64,000 nucleotides of DNA from Wolfiporia cocos. Taxonomy: Eukaryota; Basidiomycota; Agaricomycetes; Polyporales; Phaeolaceae. Below, one piece after another: positions 11,932-24,200 of this stretch. The translations under genes were made by a program, and so were the position numbers. Under the pieces are notes generated by a model. The model had not been told where the DNA came from and made no database searches. It saw only the letters and a list, made by a program, of their open reading frames with translations. Position 1 is the stretch's first letter, and each line of letters opens with the position of its first letter. Where the stretch lies: contig JACCLO010000008.1 in the NCBI GenBank assembly GCA_029448655.1, positions 2,852,001 to 2,916,000 on the forward strand. The letters are read 5' to 3'.

Positions 11932-12617
11932 CTTTCATTGGATCCCATAGGGCGTAGAACATGCTGATTGTTTTTTTTAGTTACATACATGATACCGTGG
12001 CCCACCTCTACCCGCCCTGTGGTCCACTCCTCCCCACCCCTGCCCCCACCCTCGCTCCCACCCCGCCCCTGCCCCTGCCTCTGAAAACTGTGCTCACTAC
12101 CCAACATGCCCACTAGCCATCCTTCCCACTCAAATCTGTCCCACTGTCTGCCCCACCCAGTCCACTACCCGCCCGCTAGCATTCCACCTCCCCATCCACT
12201 GCTTGCTCGGCACTGCTGCTACTCGGTCCTCCATTTTGACTGGCAGACTGTGTGCCAAATACATTAGATATGTGCATGCTGAAGTAGATGTCATTTGCTC
12301 ACTGCCACGGCCCGCTCCTTTGCTTTCCGGTTCCATTTCTACAACATAGAGTACAAGTTAACAATGTGCTACAAGCATAGACCTGTCACTCACGCCTCTC
12401 TCAGCCTTCAGTAGAGACTTCCAGTGCTTGGCAAATTCCTCCAGTGTGTGACCGCAGTTTGCTTCAAACCACACTCAGCCGCATATGTTCCTGCCAACAG
12501 AATGTAGATGATACCATTAGATGAGTATGACAGCTCACCTGCCCATCAAAGTGTCACCTAGCTTGTTAGGCCCATGCCACCTCGTCGAAGTGGCTGGTCT
12601 GCTTGTCGGAGCTTCGT
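11932..12617. other. intergenic, no gene recognised
   Basis: I see a C-rich, low-complexity stretch at about 12000-12120 and otherwise unique-looking sequence. The short ORFs here are not supported by any motif. Confidence 0.4.
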
Positions 12618-12622
12618 TCTCC

Positions 12623-13006
12623 TGACACAAGCAACACTCTCAAGCAACAACTCAGGGGAATAGTACTCGCACAAAGGCATATTCCTGATCTGAGGCTACT
12701 CAAGGCATATAAGGCCAAGACGAGTCTGGGGTGCTACTCTGCTCGTCGGCCAGTATATATGCTATTCTACTGTGTGTACATTGTTTGGCAACTGTATAGT
12801 TATTACATAAGCTGATAGTCCATTGTAATGTAGGTAACCCTATAATGGGTGTAGGTACATGGCACAGAGTGTCCGGGGGTCTGACAGCACATGATAGGGT
12901 GATCGGGGTCTTGGCACGTGACTGCTTAGGCACATGCTTAGATAAGATAAGGGTTTAGGCTCTGGTCACTAGTCGGTGGCTAGGCGAAAGAAATCAGCTT
13001 GTGACA
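12623..13006 (-). mobile_element. solo LTR, gypsy family A
   Basis: This 384-bp LTR is in minus orientation and flanked by tctcc at 12618-12622 and 13007-13011. It matches the A LTR throughout (CAAGACGAGTCTGG segment at 12715-12730). No internal sequence is present, which is consistent with LTR-LTR recombination. Confidence 0.92.
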
Positions 13007-13011
13007 TCTCC

Positions 13012-13306
13012 TTATCTATAGCCAATAAGATCTACACATCATAGAGCCATACACTAGCTACTCACTGGATTCTACTGTTACATGGCCTTCTGTCTGCAAG
13101 GACTTCGGAACAGGTGTGGTGGGGATGACATCAGCAGTTGTTTGGGAAGTTTCGGATTCTATCGCACTGTGTCTATTTGAAGATATGATTGATGTATAAA
13201 ACCCATGCATGTGACGTTTGAGACTCACTCAACAGATGTTACAGAACCATGCTGGCCTGCACCGGATTTGTTGAGCACCTGTGCTGCAGGGGGCACACTG
13301 CAGGCC
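13012..13306. other. unique flank between two solo LTRs
   Basis: No clear gene. Its last part may join the coding fragment on the far side of the next LTR (see 14022). Confidence 0.35.
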
Positions 13307-13311
13307 AATTC

Positions 13312-14021
13312 TGTTATGGGTTGAATACCCGTTTGTATATTCGAGTTGTGAATATAGATTGTTCTTCTGCACATAGGCACATCGCCGTATGCAAGGCAAA
13401 TACTCATTAGATGCCTTCAGGTCCTAGGTGAAGTCCCTAGGAGATCGTTTAATATCCAATACACGTTAGAGGATATAATCTGTTCAGGTGTGAGTCTGAT
13501 AGAATATAAGACTCGCCTAAGTCCGAGAAGTCAATGTGCACTTTGAGGACTTAGTCGTTCTATTGCTCGAGTGAGAAATACTGAGTGTAGTTTCCTACGT
13601 TTGAGAACGAGTATAAGACTTCTTGTTTGTACAACAAGGTCGAGCTGGAGAGCCTCGACAGTAAATACATGAGTTTATATACTACGTTAGGTTTTCGGGG
13701 TTGAGTCCATCCCAGATGTCACCGATACTATCTACGCTATAGTACCAAACGTTTGATAAGTATGCAGTGATATACCTGAAACGATAGATAGAAATGATGG
13801 TGGCGGTTGAATGCCATCTATCAGCTAGTAAACGATGGGGATGAAACGGTGGCAGAGTTGGATCTGCTAGAGGTAAAATGCGCCCTATATGCTAGTACAA
13901 CTGGGGATGTACCCAGTAGAGTCACGAGTAGCCAGGGGGTTGGTTGCGCAACAAGTCCCTGTATCGTATTCGCCCAATGGTGAGTTCTGTCAGCGTTCGA
14001 AAAATCAAACTAACCATAACA
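13312..14021 (-). mobile_element. solo LTR, gypsy family B, CpG-decayed
   Basis: This 710-bp LTR is in minus orientation with the 5-bp duplication aattc at 13307-13311 and 14022-14026. Relative to the LTR at 1515-2222, many differences are CG to TG or CA (for example gggtcg to gggttg near 13320 and gtcgcg to gttgtg near 13347), which fits deamination of methylated cytosine. Confidence 0.93.
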
Positions 14022-14170
14022 AATTCAGGGTTGGGTTGTTAGCGATGATGTGAACGCTGAAGTGCTGAAGGCATACATTGCATCGATTGAATGGTCGTTG
14101 AGGCTATCTGGAACACTAGATGGAACATTTGTTGAGAGAAAGATGTCAGCTGCCCTATATGGCAAGAGAG
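14022..14170 (+). pseudogene. orphan coding fragment interrupted by the B solo LTR
   Basis: After the duplicated aattc, one frame stays open for about 45 codons (peptide motifs GWVVSDDVNAEV and GTLDGTFVERK) and continues a few codons upstream across the LTR when the duplication is collapsed. The peptide looks protein-like, but I do not recognise the family. It ends near the start of repeat D1, so it is at best a gene remnant. Confidence 0.3.
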
Positions 14171-14437
14171 TGAGCTGCAGCATAAGGGTACAGACAGACA
14201 TACACATCAGCGAAGTGCGGGACTGTAGATCTACTCGTATCTACATAGATATACCTAGCAGGTCCTGTAACTGTAGCCGGACAGGTATAGTCATGTATAA
14301 CCCCCTTATAGTAGCAGGTCCGCACAATAGCAAGCATCCAAGGGCCGTGTTCTTGCAAGGACCTCACCTGAGGCCCATGCTATTGCAAGGACTTCACCTG
14401 AGGCCCTTTGCTATTGTGAGGACTTCACCTGAGGCCC

Positions 14438-14976
14438 TGTTACGGATCGGATATCCGTTCAGCTGAAATAACCAAGTCGAGTTACTCAGCATATCGAGTA
14501 GCGCACTACTCGTCGGACTCAGTGGAGTTGAGCATCGATATACTAGCTGCAGGCTTAATTGCTCAAGCCTTTGAGAACGAGTATAAGATCCTTGTAATTC
14601 AACAAGGTCGAGCTGAGGAACTCGACCGGTAGTTACATCGGGTTTTTATACTACAATTCTGTAATCGGGGTCATAGTGTCCTTGGTACTGCTACCACTAA
14701 GTCCATAAGGTTAGTACGTTAAGATAACTAAGCTGAAACATTGCAGTTGAGCGCAACAGTGGCTGAAACGCAGAAGTCCTGTGGTTAGACATGAGATATC
14801 AACTAGAACCTGATACGCTGCGAGCCCATGGGCATAGGGCTGTTGTACATGAAACGAGGGTCACTGGTTGAACAGGGAACCCTAGAAATAATCACGCAAC
14901 ACTACGGTTGAACGCTAAGTCCCCTTCTCCAGCGAGGCATCAAAGATATTCAGGTAAGTTCGTATGGACCATAACA
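14438..14976 (-). mobile_element. solo LTR, family C (related to B)
   Basis: This 539-bp LTR, TGTTACGG...CATAACA, is flanked by ggccc at 14433-14437 and 14977-14981. It shares the segment AACAAGGTCGAGCT (about 14603) with family B, so the B-type self-primer is conserved. A second copy of exactly the same length is at 40537-41075. Confidence 0.9.
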
Positions 14977-16087
14977 GGCCCATGCTATTGCGAGAACTGC
15001 ACAATAGTGGTCCCCTTGGCAGCGGCATGGCAGGAGCACCACTCTAGGGTACTGGTTCCAAAAATGCAGCTCTTAAAATATATCACATAATACACACAGT
15101 GCAGTGCCAATAGAAGTTCGATTTTATTCATGTTAGTAGAGCCGGCTACTGACAGAAGGGACAACAAAAGATCCACCACAGAGCAGTAGTCTCTGACCTC
15201 TGCTCCTGCCTGCAGCGCGCACGGCAGCAACCTCTTAGTATCAACATGAACGTACACCACAGGCATGGTGTGGATGCCATGTGCTGCCACTACCATGAGC
15301 ATGTCCTATGCGCAGCGTTCACTATCACCATATGTAGCATGTCAGCCATGAATTACTACAAGCAGGAAGGGAAGGACACACATGAGCACAGTCATGACAT
15401 GTGCCATGAACGAAAGGTGGAGGAGGCCCAAAGATGGGTGTACTGTGGGAGGAATCAGACCATAAGGCGGGAGATAAGTAGGCAGTACGCACGACATCTG
15501 TCAAGGAAGTCATGACTGGTTACGACAATCATGGGGGGCTTATGGCACATTTAAGAATTGACGTTGCTGAGCAGAAAAGCGCATATATGTGCACAAGGAG
15601 GGGGAGAGTATGAGTCAACACACCAGATATCCGAGAGTGAGGGTAATGAGTACCCAAGGGAATGGAGCAGCGGGTGCTCTCCAGCGTTTTGTGCCTGTCA
15701 TGGCAAGCATTCCCATAAGGTTATGGCAGTAGGGTTTAGTAAGGTATGCAGAGGGAGAAAAGAAAGACGTACTCTGCGAGCATGCAGGGTCACAGTTAAA
15801 GACCACAATGCATGGTGCTGAGAGGCGAAGGAGAACGAGAGACCAGGGAGAGAGTGGTGGACGTGTCAACTTGGATACGTGCAGGTGACAGACTGCACCT
15901 AGGTAGTTGAGTGACAAGAGAGCAACAGAATGAGGAGAGAGAAGTTTGAGCGCATCGACAGTGACAAGAGCCAGCCCTTATGGTACTAGTGACAAGATTC
16001 AAGAGCCGACTGAAAATATGACAGACTACGAAGTATGATGAAATATGTTTCCCGATCAAGTAAGGGACTTACTAAATCAGATGAGAG

Positions 16088-16592
16088 TGACCCAAGACTT
16101 ACCCTTTTATCTGTCTTGTTTCGCTACATTGAGGTTTATAGTCGAGTTGGGACGATAGGAGTCAAGTGAAGCAGTAGGTGTGAAGGCTAGTGCGTCGTGT
16201 AACAGATTGATAGTTCTAAGGACTTAGGCCTTAGACGTATCGGCTTATATACATGTAGGGCACTACTCGTGAACTGCTTGCCCTAATGCTAAGAGGTCTG
16301 TGTGCTGGGTGGTAATGTCCAGTGCTTCTGAGATGGTGCCATAATGGCGTGCTTTAGTATAGCGTAAGCTAGATAGGGTAAGCGGGCTAAAGGCCGTAGA
16401 GCGTTAACGCGGGGCCGATGACCAACAAGATATGACTATGTAGTCTAGGTCTCTGACGTAGGATCTACAGGTCATGTGACTGTCTGAGGTTAGGTGTGCT
16501 AACCGGCTTAGATACGACTTATCCATAGGATATGTCGGAATAATAGCTAGAAATTCGGGAAAAAATAGGGAAATGCCTAGAAAACTGTGACA
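16088..16592 (-). mobile_element. solo LTR, NL-like family
   Basis: This 505-bp LTR is flanked by gagag at 16083-16087 and 16593-16597. On the minus strand it has TATATAAG (about 16240) followed by a hairpin-forming segment, the same architecture as the NL1 and NL2 LTRs. The terminus TGTCACAG matches NL1. Confidence 0.85.
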
Positions 16593-16982
16593 GAGAGCCA
16601 CGTCACACCCAGATGCCACTCCGGATCTGCACATGGATGCATTCCAGTTATTGATATCTCCATCCATGTTGATCCTGCAATTGATATTCCTGTCCTTGTT
16701 AATCCTGCAAATAATAGATCCGTCCTCTTTGGTCCTGCAAATATTATTTCGGTCATCTTTGATCCTGCAACTAACATGCCAGTCCTTGTTGATCCTGCAA
16801 CTAACATGCTGGTCCTCGTTGATCCTGCTAATAACATGTCGGTCCTCATTGATCCTGCAAATAGTATTTTGGTCCTCATTGATCCTACAAAATATATTTC
16901 GGTCCTCGTTGATCCTGCAAGTACCCCGTGCATAGTATCTGCTCGTATCTATGTATATCTACTGAGCTGCTATTTGCAATAG
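16587..16982 (+). CDS. possible decapeptide-repeat ORF in repeat D1
   Basis: This 131-codon frame translates the 30-bp units as repeats of ten residues of the type DPANNMSVLV and ends in a tail, VSARIYVYLLSCYLQ. The tail and stop position are shared with the inverted copy (minus strand, stop near 40205). The preserved period and the shared tail favour coding, but other frames are also open through the repeat, and no homology is recognised. Confidence 0.3.
   Translation: MTESHVTPRCHSGSAHGCIPVIDISIHVDPAIDIPVLVNPANNRSVLFGPANIISVIFDPATNMPVLVDPATNMLVLVDPANNMSVLIDPANSILVLIDPTKYISVLVDPASTPCIVSARIYVYLLSCYLQ
16671..16925 (+). repeat. 30-bp minisatellite in repeat D1
   Basis: About 8.5 units of exactly 30 bp start at 16671 and every 30 bp to 16911. 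Consensus features are GATCCTGCAA, an AT-rich core and GGTCCTCGTT. There are no indels between units. A degenerate version is present, inverted, at 40262-40460. Confidence 0.95.
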
Positions 16983-17110
16983 TTAGCGGACTAGATATGA
17001 GAGTTCGCGTTTTGCCGATGCAGTGGATCATGCAAAACAATTGCCACAGCAGCACCAGTGTGGGATGTGGTACGTTGCTTTTTTGCGACGGGCATAGCAT
17101 CCCCAGAATC

Positions 17111-17483
17111 TGTCACAAGCCGATTTCTTTCGCCTAGCTAGTGACTAGAGCCTGAACCCTTATCTTATCTAAGCGCGCGCCTAAGCAGTCACGTGCAAGA
17201 CCCCGAACACCCTACCACGTGCTACCAGCCCCCCGGACACCCTGTGCCGCGTACCTACACCCATTATAGGGTTTACCATAGTATCGGACTCTCAGCTTAC
17301 GTAATAACTATACAGCAGCCAAACAATGTACAAACAGTAGAATAGCATATATACTGGCCGACGAGCAGGGTAGCACCCCAGACTCGTCTTGGCCTTATAC
17401 GCCTTGAGTAGCCTCAGACTAGGATTGCGCTGAAACGCGAGTAACAATCCCCTGAGTAGTTGCTTGAAGTGTTGCTTGTGTCA
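17111..17483 (+). repeat. A2 5' LTR
   Basis: TATATA is at 17348-17353, and AGACTCGTCTT (17380-17390) lies 32 nt downstream of its start as the predicted RNA 5' end and self-primer. The segment GGGTAGCACCC before the primer can form a small hairpin. Confidence 0.95.
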
Positions 17484-18254
17484 TAAGACGAGTCTCCACC
17501 CCGTGTAGCGGTTTACCCTACACAACCCCGGCGCACTAGGGGCAAAGTGCACCTTTCTTTCGCTCTTGTTGAACTTCGGTTCTCCGAGCACGTGATCGGT
17601 TTTTTCATACCCGCCACATCCCAGGGTTAAGGGATTAGAGTTCTGGGGGAACTTTGCGAACAGCGTGTAGGGGACCTCTCCTACCGTTGCTTCTAAGCTA
17701 CTGGACCAACACCGTGCAACGCGGTCGTAAAGGTCTTGGGTTACAATCCCACCACAGTAACTGTGCACCCGACGCGTAATAGTCAAAGGCGTTAAGGGGC
17801 CCTGTGGCAGTGTACAGAGGCACTGGTCGTCTATTTACGGGCCTTACTGCCCCGACGATACGCGCATTACCGCGCCCCCGTTACTATAGAACCCAGCGCG
17901 TAACACGCGGCTGAAGAGGCAGGAAATCGCCTAATACTGTACCGGCACTTGCCGCCCTACGGTAGAATCTTTTACACGCCCCACCACATAGGCGGATAGT
18001 TCCCGTGCCCCCGGTATCCCGAATTAGCTTCGGGGCTGGACGAGGTTTCGGAGGCTGCGTTTTCTCGCCGGCTTTGGGAAGAAAACCCCTTAGCGTTTCT
18101 TGGCACATCTCCGAAAAGAGGTGGACGCAGTTTGTAGTGGATTAAGACTTTCTAGTTACCACCCCGATAGCTCTTCGGAGGCGCCACAGTGGGCAGGTAG
18201 CGGTCTTAATCGCGACTACACTTTTCATACACATACACATTCACTTTACATACC
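17484..18254 (+). other. A2 untranslated leader
   Basis: A 771-nt leader lies between LTR and Gag start. Conserved patches with A1 include a CCCGAA/TTCGGG inverted pair around 18016-18035. No ORF is supported. Confidence 0.6.
17485..17495 (+). other. A2 self-primer binding site
   Basis: AAGACGAGTCT begins one base after the LTR and is exactly complementary to 17380-17390. Confidence 0.78.
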
Positions 18255-21200
18255 ATGGCCGCACAACCTCACAACCTCGACTACATCCGCGACCCGCAAC
18301 CCCCGCATCAATTTACGGCCCAGACCCCGGCAGACGTCCCGCTCCCCACCTCAATCGACCCGTTCCGCCCAGGGCAGTGGGTGAATTACCAAGTACACGG
18401 CCTCCCCGACGACTTCGCACTTCTATCGGTAGCCGACAGCATCCATGCCCCCCGACAGAACATCGAAGTCGCTCCGGTCCACACCGAAACCATCGGAGAA
18501 GCACGCCCCGCTCGTTCACTAGCTTACGGAGCATCGGTTGAGGACCAAGGCCCCGGCATTGAAAGGTTGGAGCAGGCCTTCCAGATGGCAAAGGAGCAGT
18601 CAAACACGGTGCGCGCAGGTAGCCAACTAGCCCACATCGACTCGCCGCTCGCCATGCAGTGGGCATTCCCGCCCAACCCCACAACGGCAGACTTCGGCGC
18701 GCGATGTCAACAGGTAGTACAGGCAATGGTAGCGGTAGGGACATGGTCACGAGAAATGGGAGCTCGGTTCCTACGGGAAGCTCAACGGTTGCAAGCGGAC
18801 GCCCTCCAAGCCGGAGACGCGGCGTCACTTCACAGCCAGGCACCACCACCCGTCAGGACACCCGTCTCGCAGGCAGAAAGTCGGTTCCGCCCGGTAGAAA
18901 ATTGGGTTCGATCAGTGCACATGCACTCTCCCCAACGGACACCGCGTGGATCCCGACCTCTCCCCACTCCCCCGACTCGTGGAAACTCCCGGCAGACAAA
19001 CCCATTCCTGCCCGGCTACACGCCACCGGTACTCACGGCCCCGGCACCCGTCCGCCCCGACACCTTCGCACAGGCAGTCCGCCCACCCCCGACGCATGAC
19101 ATGTTCGGTAACCCAGTGCTGACACAGAACGCGCCCGTGAACACCTGGGGAGCCGCGCCTCTCCAGGGAACTCGTGCGTCTATGTGGAGGCCAATGAAAC
19201 CGGCATCATCGCAGTGGGACGCATACTCGGTACTGCCAGAGCCACAGCCCGATCCCCGGTACAAGTCCAAGGTCAGGGAACCGGAGGCGTTCACCGGCAC
19301 CGGGTTCACGGATTGGTACATGCGGCTCCAGCTGTATATCGACGACAATGCCCCCATCCTCTTCACCGACTCCAAGAAGGTAGGCGCGGCAATCTCGTTG
19401 ATCCGCGGCCCCAAAGTCGATGCGTGGGTAACGGCGTTCACCAGGGAACACTACCTGGGAGGACAATGGAGGATCAGCTGGCAACGGTTCGTCTGGGAAC
19501 TGCACCAAAAGTTCGATGACCCGGACCTGGAGAAAAAGGCGGCTGTAGCGGCAGAGCGACTCACCATGACGCTCGGTAAAGGCGAGGAATACTTCCAGGA
19601 GCTGGAACGGCTCCTGGGAGAAGCCAAATACGACCGGGAGAACCAGGTGGTCCATAGCTGGGTCACCAGGGCTATCCCTAAGGACATTTATTCCTCGGTT
19701 CACCAGGCATTCGTCGCCGCCACCGTCAACGACAAATCGCAACGTGGGTACAATGTCCAGATCCCGGAGGATTACGAATCCTGGAAACAGGCCATCCTCC
19801 GGACCGACAATGCGATGCGTCGACTCCGGGACGAGGAAAAACTGCGGAGCAGCAGGGGCACCACGGACAAGGGCAAGGAGCGTGCTAAGCCCGAGCGCGC
19901 TCCCCGAGCGGAACCAACTGCGGAAGAAAGGGCAAACTTGCTCAAGAGGAAGTGCCACTCTTGCAGCAAGACGCAAGCCGAGGCACCTGGCAAGGGATGC
20001 ACCAAGACATCCTGGCACCAGCCGAACTGGCGGCCCAAGACCAACACCACCCCCGCCGCCAGTGGATCCGGAACACAGCGAACTCGGCAGGCTATCGCAG
20101 GGAATGAAGCTCCTACGGTCCTTAGCGAGATCCCCCAGGAGGACTTTGTCCGAATGGTGGCCGCCTGGGCCAAGGAGAACCCTGACGCCGCAAAAGAAGC
20201 CGGGTTCGCACCCACTCAGGTAAGTCCCTCCCCCTCGAATCGCTTTTCAGTATTGGAAGTAGAAGAACCAGTAAACTCCAAAAAAAGTGACTCGGCTGCC
20301 ACGGAGAACGACGAACCGGTGGATGGACTATATGGGCTAGAGACCGGGGCCCCGATATTAGAACCAGTATCTGTACTTCTCGCATCTGTAGAATCGGACG
20401 TAGATGACGACGACGGAGCTTCAACATGCTCCGACGATTCGTTTGTAACAGCCTTGGAGGCGCCTCCCACTGGAGCGTGGCGGGAGGCAAATACCGTGCT
20501 TAATTCCTCCAATGCTAATGTAACATATGTTCCGATGGATGTGGACCCGGTAGTGACACCTGATGTGGAAATGGCAGACGCATCAGGTGCCACTAAGAAA
20601 TCAGAAAAGAAAGTGCGGCGTAGACGCGTCAAGAAAAGGACGGTCACGCTCGACATATACCTAGACCACCCGCGGGCAATCCCACCTGAGCGCAAAAGCG
20701 AAGGTGCCGCCGGGTACGACCTCTACTCTGCGGAGGAGGTCGTCGTTCCTAATGGGAAACGTATCACCGTAGATACTGGCATCAAGATCAGGATGCCAGC
20801 CGGTGTATACGGACGTATTGCTCCACGATCCGGACTCGCCCTCAAGGGAGTCGACGTGGAAGGCGGTGTAGTAGACGAAGACTACACCGGCCGAATAAAA
20901 GTCATACTGAATAATCAGACCGGGACAGATTATCAGGTCGAGTATGGGGACAGAATCGCCCAGTTCATACTCGAATGCAATATGACACCCAACACCAAGA
21001 TTGTCAAGTCGATCCGCGAAACCACGCGAGGAACACAGGGTTTCGGTTCAACTGGTGAAAAGCTCAGGGGAAGTGTAGTGGTCATCCAGACGGGAAAACG
21101 GGGAAAGCAGATCGAAGTACCGATCACTCTCCACCGCCCCGACGGACGTGCCCTCTTCACAAAGGCTCTCATCGATTCAGGTTCCACTGGATCGGTGATT

Positions 21201-24200
21201 AGTAAGTCCTACGTGGAGGAACACCGACTCGAGCAGATCCCATTGGACCGCCCTATCAAGCTGTTCAACGCGGACGGATCAACCAACAGCATGGGGCTCA
21301 TGACGCACTATGTCGAGCTCCAAATGCAGATCGACACACACTTGGAAACCCGCAAGTTCCACGTTACGGAACTCAGCTCTGCGGACATCTTTCTCGGCTT
21401 CGACTGGCTCGAAGACCACAACCCTTCCATAGATTGGAAGAAGCGACGGATCACGTTCTCTTGTGACTGCGAGCACGAGCAGATCGAGGACGGTGATCAC
21501 GTCTATTACATTTTCGCTGACGCATGGATCCGAAACAGGGACGAGTGCAGAGCGGACATCGCCGAACGAGTCCGCGCCACGAAGGCAACCGAAATCGCCA
21601 TCGCGACTGGCAAAACCACGGAAGCCAAAGCATTCGAGGAGGTCGTACCCGAGTACTTGCACGAATTCAAAGACGTGTTCGAGGAAAAGGAATTCGACAC
21701 ACTCCCGGAACGGCGTCCGTGGGACCACGCCATCGAACTCCTCCCCAACTCGGAACCATACGCGGGCAAGATTTACGCCCTTTCACCTAGAGAGCAAGAA
21801 GCATTGGACGATTTCCTAGAAGAACAACTGCGCACGGGCCGCATCCGCCCATCGAAGTCGCCATGGGGGGCACCCTTCTTCTTTGTCAAAAAGAAGGATG
21901 GGAAACTACGCCCTATCCAGGACTATCGAAAGTTGAACCAGATGACCAAAAAGAACAAGTACCCGCTCCCGCTCATCACGGAGCTGCTTAACAAGCTTAA
22001 ACGGGCTAAGTACTTTTCCAAATTGGACATTCGTTGGGGATACACCAACGTCCGAATCAAGGAAGGCGACGAGGAAAAAGCCGCCTTCATCACTAATAGG
22101 GGGCTCTACGAGCCATTAGTGATGTTCTTCGGAATGTGCAACGCACCAGGCACGTTCCAGACCTTGATGAACGACATATTTAGAGACCTAGTCCTCACGG
22201 GGAAGGTCATTGTATATTTGGACGATATCCTTATTTTCACGGAGAACCAGAAAGAACATAGAGAGATCCTGCGCAAGGTTCTTTTGGTTCTCCGTCAAAA
22301 TAAGCTGACCTGTAAACCAGAAAAGTGCGAGTTCGAGAAATCCGAAGTAGAGTACCTAGGGCACATAATCTCTCACGGGGAAATCCGTATGGACCCTGCG
22401 AAGGTCGCCGCAGTAGCCGAATGGCCGGCACCTCGGAACAAGAAAGAAGTACAATCCTTCATAGGATTTGCCAACTTCTACCGGAGATTCATACCCAAGT
22501 TCTCAATGGTAGCACGCCCCCTTATCAATCTAACCAAAGATGGAGAATGGCAATGGGGCGTGACAGAACAGGAATGCTTCGACAAGTTAAAAAACATCTT
22601 CGTCACAGCACCTGTACTAGGGATACCAAACGATGACGATCCATTCCGCATCGAAGCAGACTCTTCAGACTTCGCAACTGGAGCCTGCCTCATGCAGAAC
22701 CAAGACGGCATCTGGAAACCCATAGCGTACCACTCAAAGACGCTACTACCGGCAGAACGAAACTACGAGATTTACGATCGCGAACTACTGGCTATAATGC
22801 GCGCCCTAGACGAATGGCGGCATTTTGTAATGGGTGCAAAACACCCTGTAGAAGTACTAACGGACCATAAGAATTTAGAATACTTTAAGACCCCACAAAA
22901 GATTAATCCACGACAAGCCCGGTGGATGACGGAACTCGCCGAGTATGACCTACAGCTCGTGCACATCCCCGGGAAGACCAATGGAAGGGCAGACGGCCTA
23001 TCCCGAAGAGGCGATCACGACGACAACAAAGATCACCTCGAAGGACAGATCGTCTTGAAGGAACACCTCTTCGCCAAAGACAGCGCAGAAAGGCTGAGAT
23101 CCTCATTCTATACCCTACCTCACGGAATCACCCACGAGGAGGTAAAAGAAAGGGTCAAAGCGGAAGCCGCTCTCTACGACAAGGAGGTAGTAGAAGGATC
23201 AGTGGAAACGGCCGAGGACGGCCTACGCTACAGGAGGGGGAAGTTGATCATTCCGAGAGACGAGGAATTAATCGGAAAAATCATTTCGTCATTCCACGAC
23301 ACGGTCTCGGCAGGACACCCCGGCACTGAAAACACGTACACCGCCGTTCATCGATCATACTGGTGGCCAAAAATGCGAAACGACATTCGCCAGTACGTCA
23401 AAGCGTGTATCAAGTGCCAAAGAGCCAAACCAGACCGTTCAAAGAGAGCTGCACCACTGAACCCGAATCCTACACCCGCACACAACTGGGAGAACATTTC
23501 CGTCGACATGATCACGGGACTCCCAGTATCCAAGGGTCGGGACGCTATTATCGTAGTTGTAGATATGAAATCCAAGGACTATATCGCAGTACCAACCACA
23601 ACCAGGCTTACCGCCGAAGGTTGGGCCAACATATTTATAGATAAAGTATACGCACAGCACGGACTACCAAAGAAAGTATTTAGTGACAGAGGACCACAGT
23701 TTGTATCGGACTTCATCAAAGATGTGTACCGTAGATTAGGCATCGAAGGAAACCCCAGTACCGCGTTCCACCCACAAACAGATGGGCAGACGGAACGAAT
23801 GAACCAGGAACTGGAGGTGTACCTACGACTATTTATTAACGACACCCATACCAACTGGCCGGACTTACTCCCGCTAGCAGCATTTGCGTACAAGTGTCAT
23901 GTACATAGTAGTACGGGCTACAGCCCCTTTTACCTCACTCACGGATACCACCCATTTACAGGCGTGGAGGCACCAGAACTGGAAGAGGGGGTGGGAACAG
24001 CCAAGGACTGGGTCGAACACATGCACGAGGTCAGCCAAACCGCTTCGAAGAATCTCGAGAAAGCCAAACTTCGTATGAAAGAATACTACGACCGGAAACG
24101 AACCAACCCTCACGAATACAACGAAGGGGACATGGTTTGGGTCGATGGGCGAAACATTAACATGGGAAACCCTACGAAGAAACTCGATTCAAAGCGGTAC

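Larger units (their letters stand above)
14207..17022 (+). repeat. unclassified repeat D, copy 1
   Basis: The whole block is repeated in inverted orientation at about 40165-42995. It has matching ends (ACATCAGCGAAGTG at the left, TTTTGCC.ATGCAG at the right), matching middle segments (for example 15246-15430 with 42320-42560 inverted) and a 30-bp minisatellite near its right end. Two solo LTRs (14438-14976 and 16088-16592) are nested inside. No transposase or RT is recognisable. The boundaries are approximate, set by where similarity stops. Confidence 0.65.

Noticed and set aside
16671..16925. CRISPR-like array
   Set aside because: Units are directly adjacent 30-bp tandem repeats with no unique spacers, in a fungal genome.
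19206..20018. Long antisense frames inside A2 (for example 270 codons on the minus strand)
   Set aside because: They mirror codon bias of the Gag-Pol frame and have no independent support.
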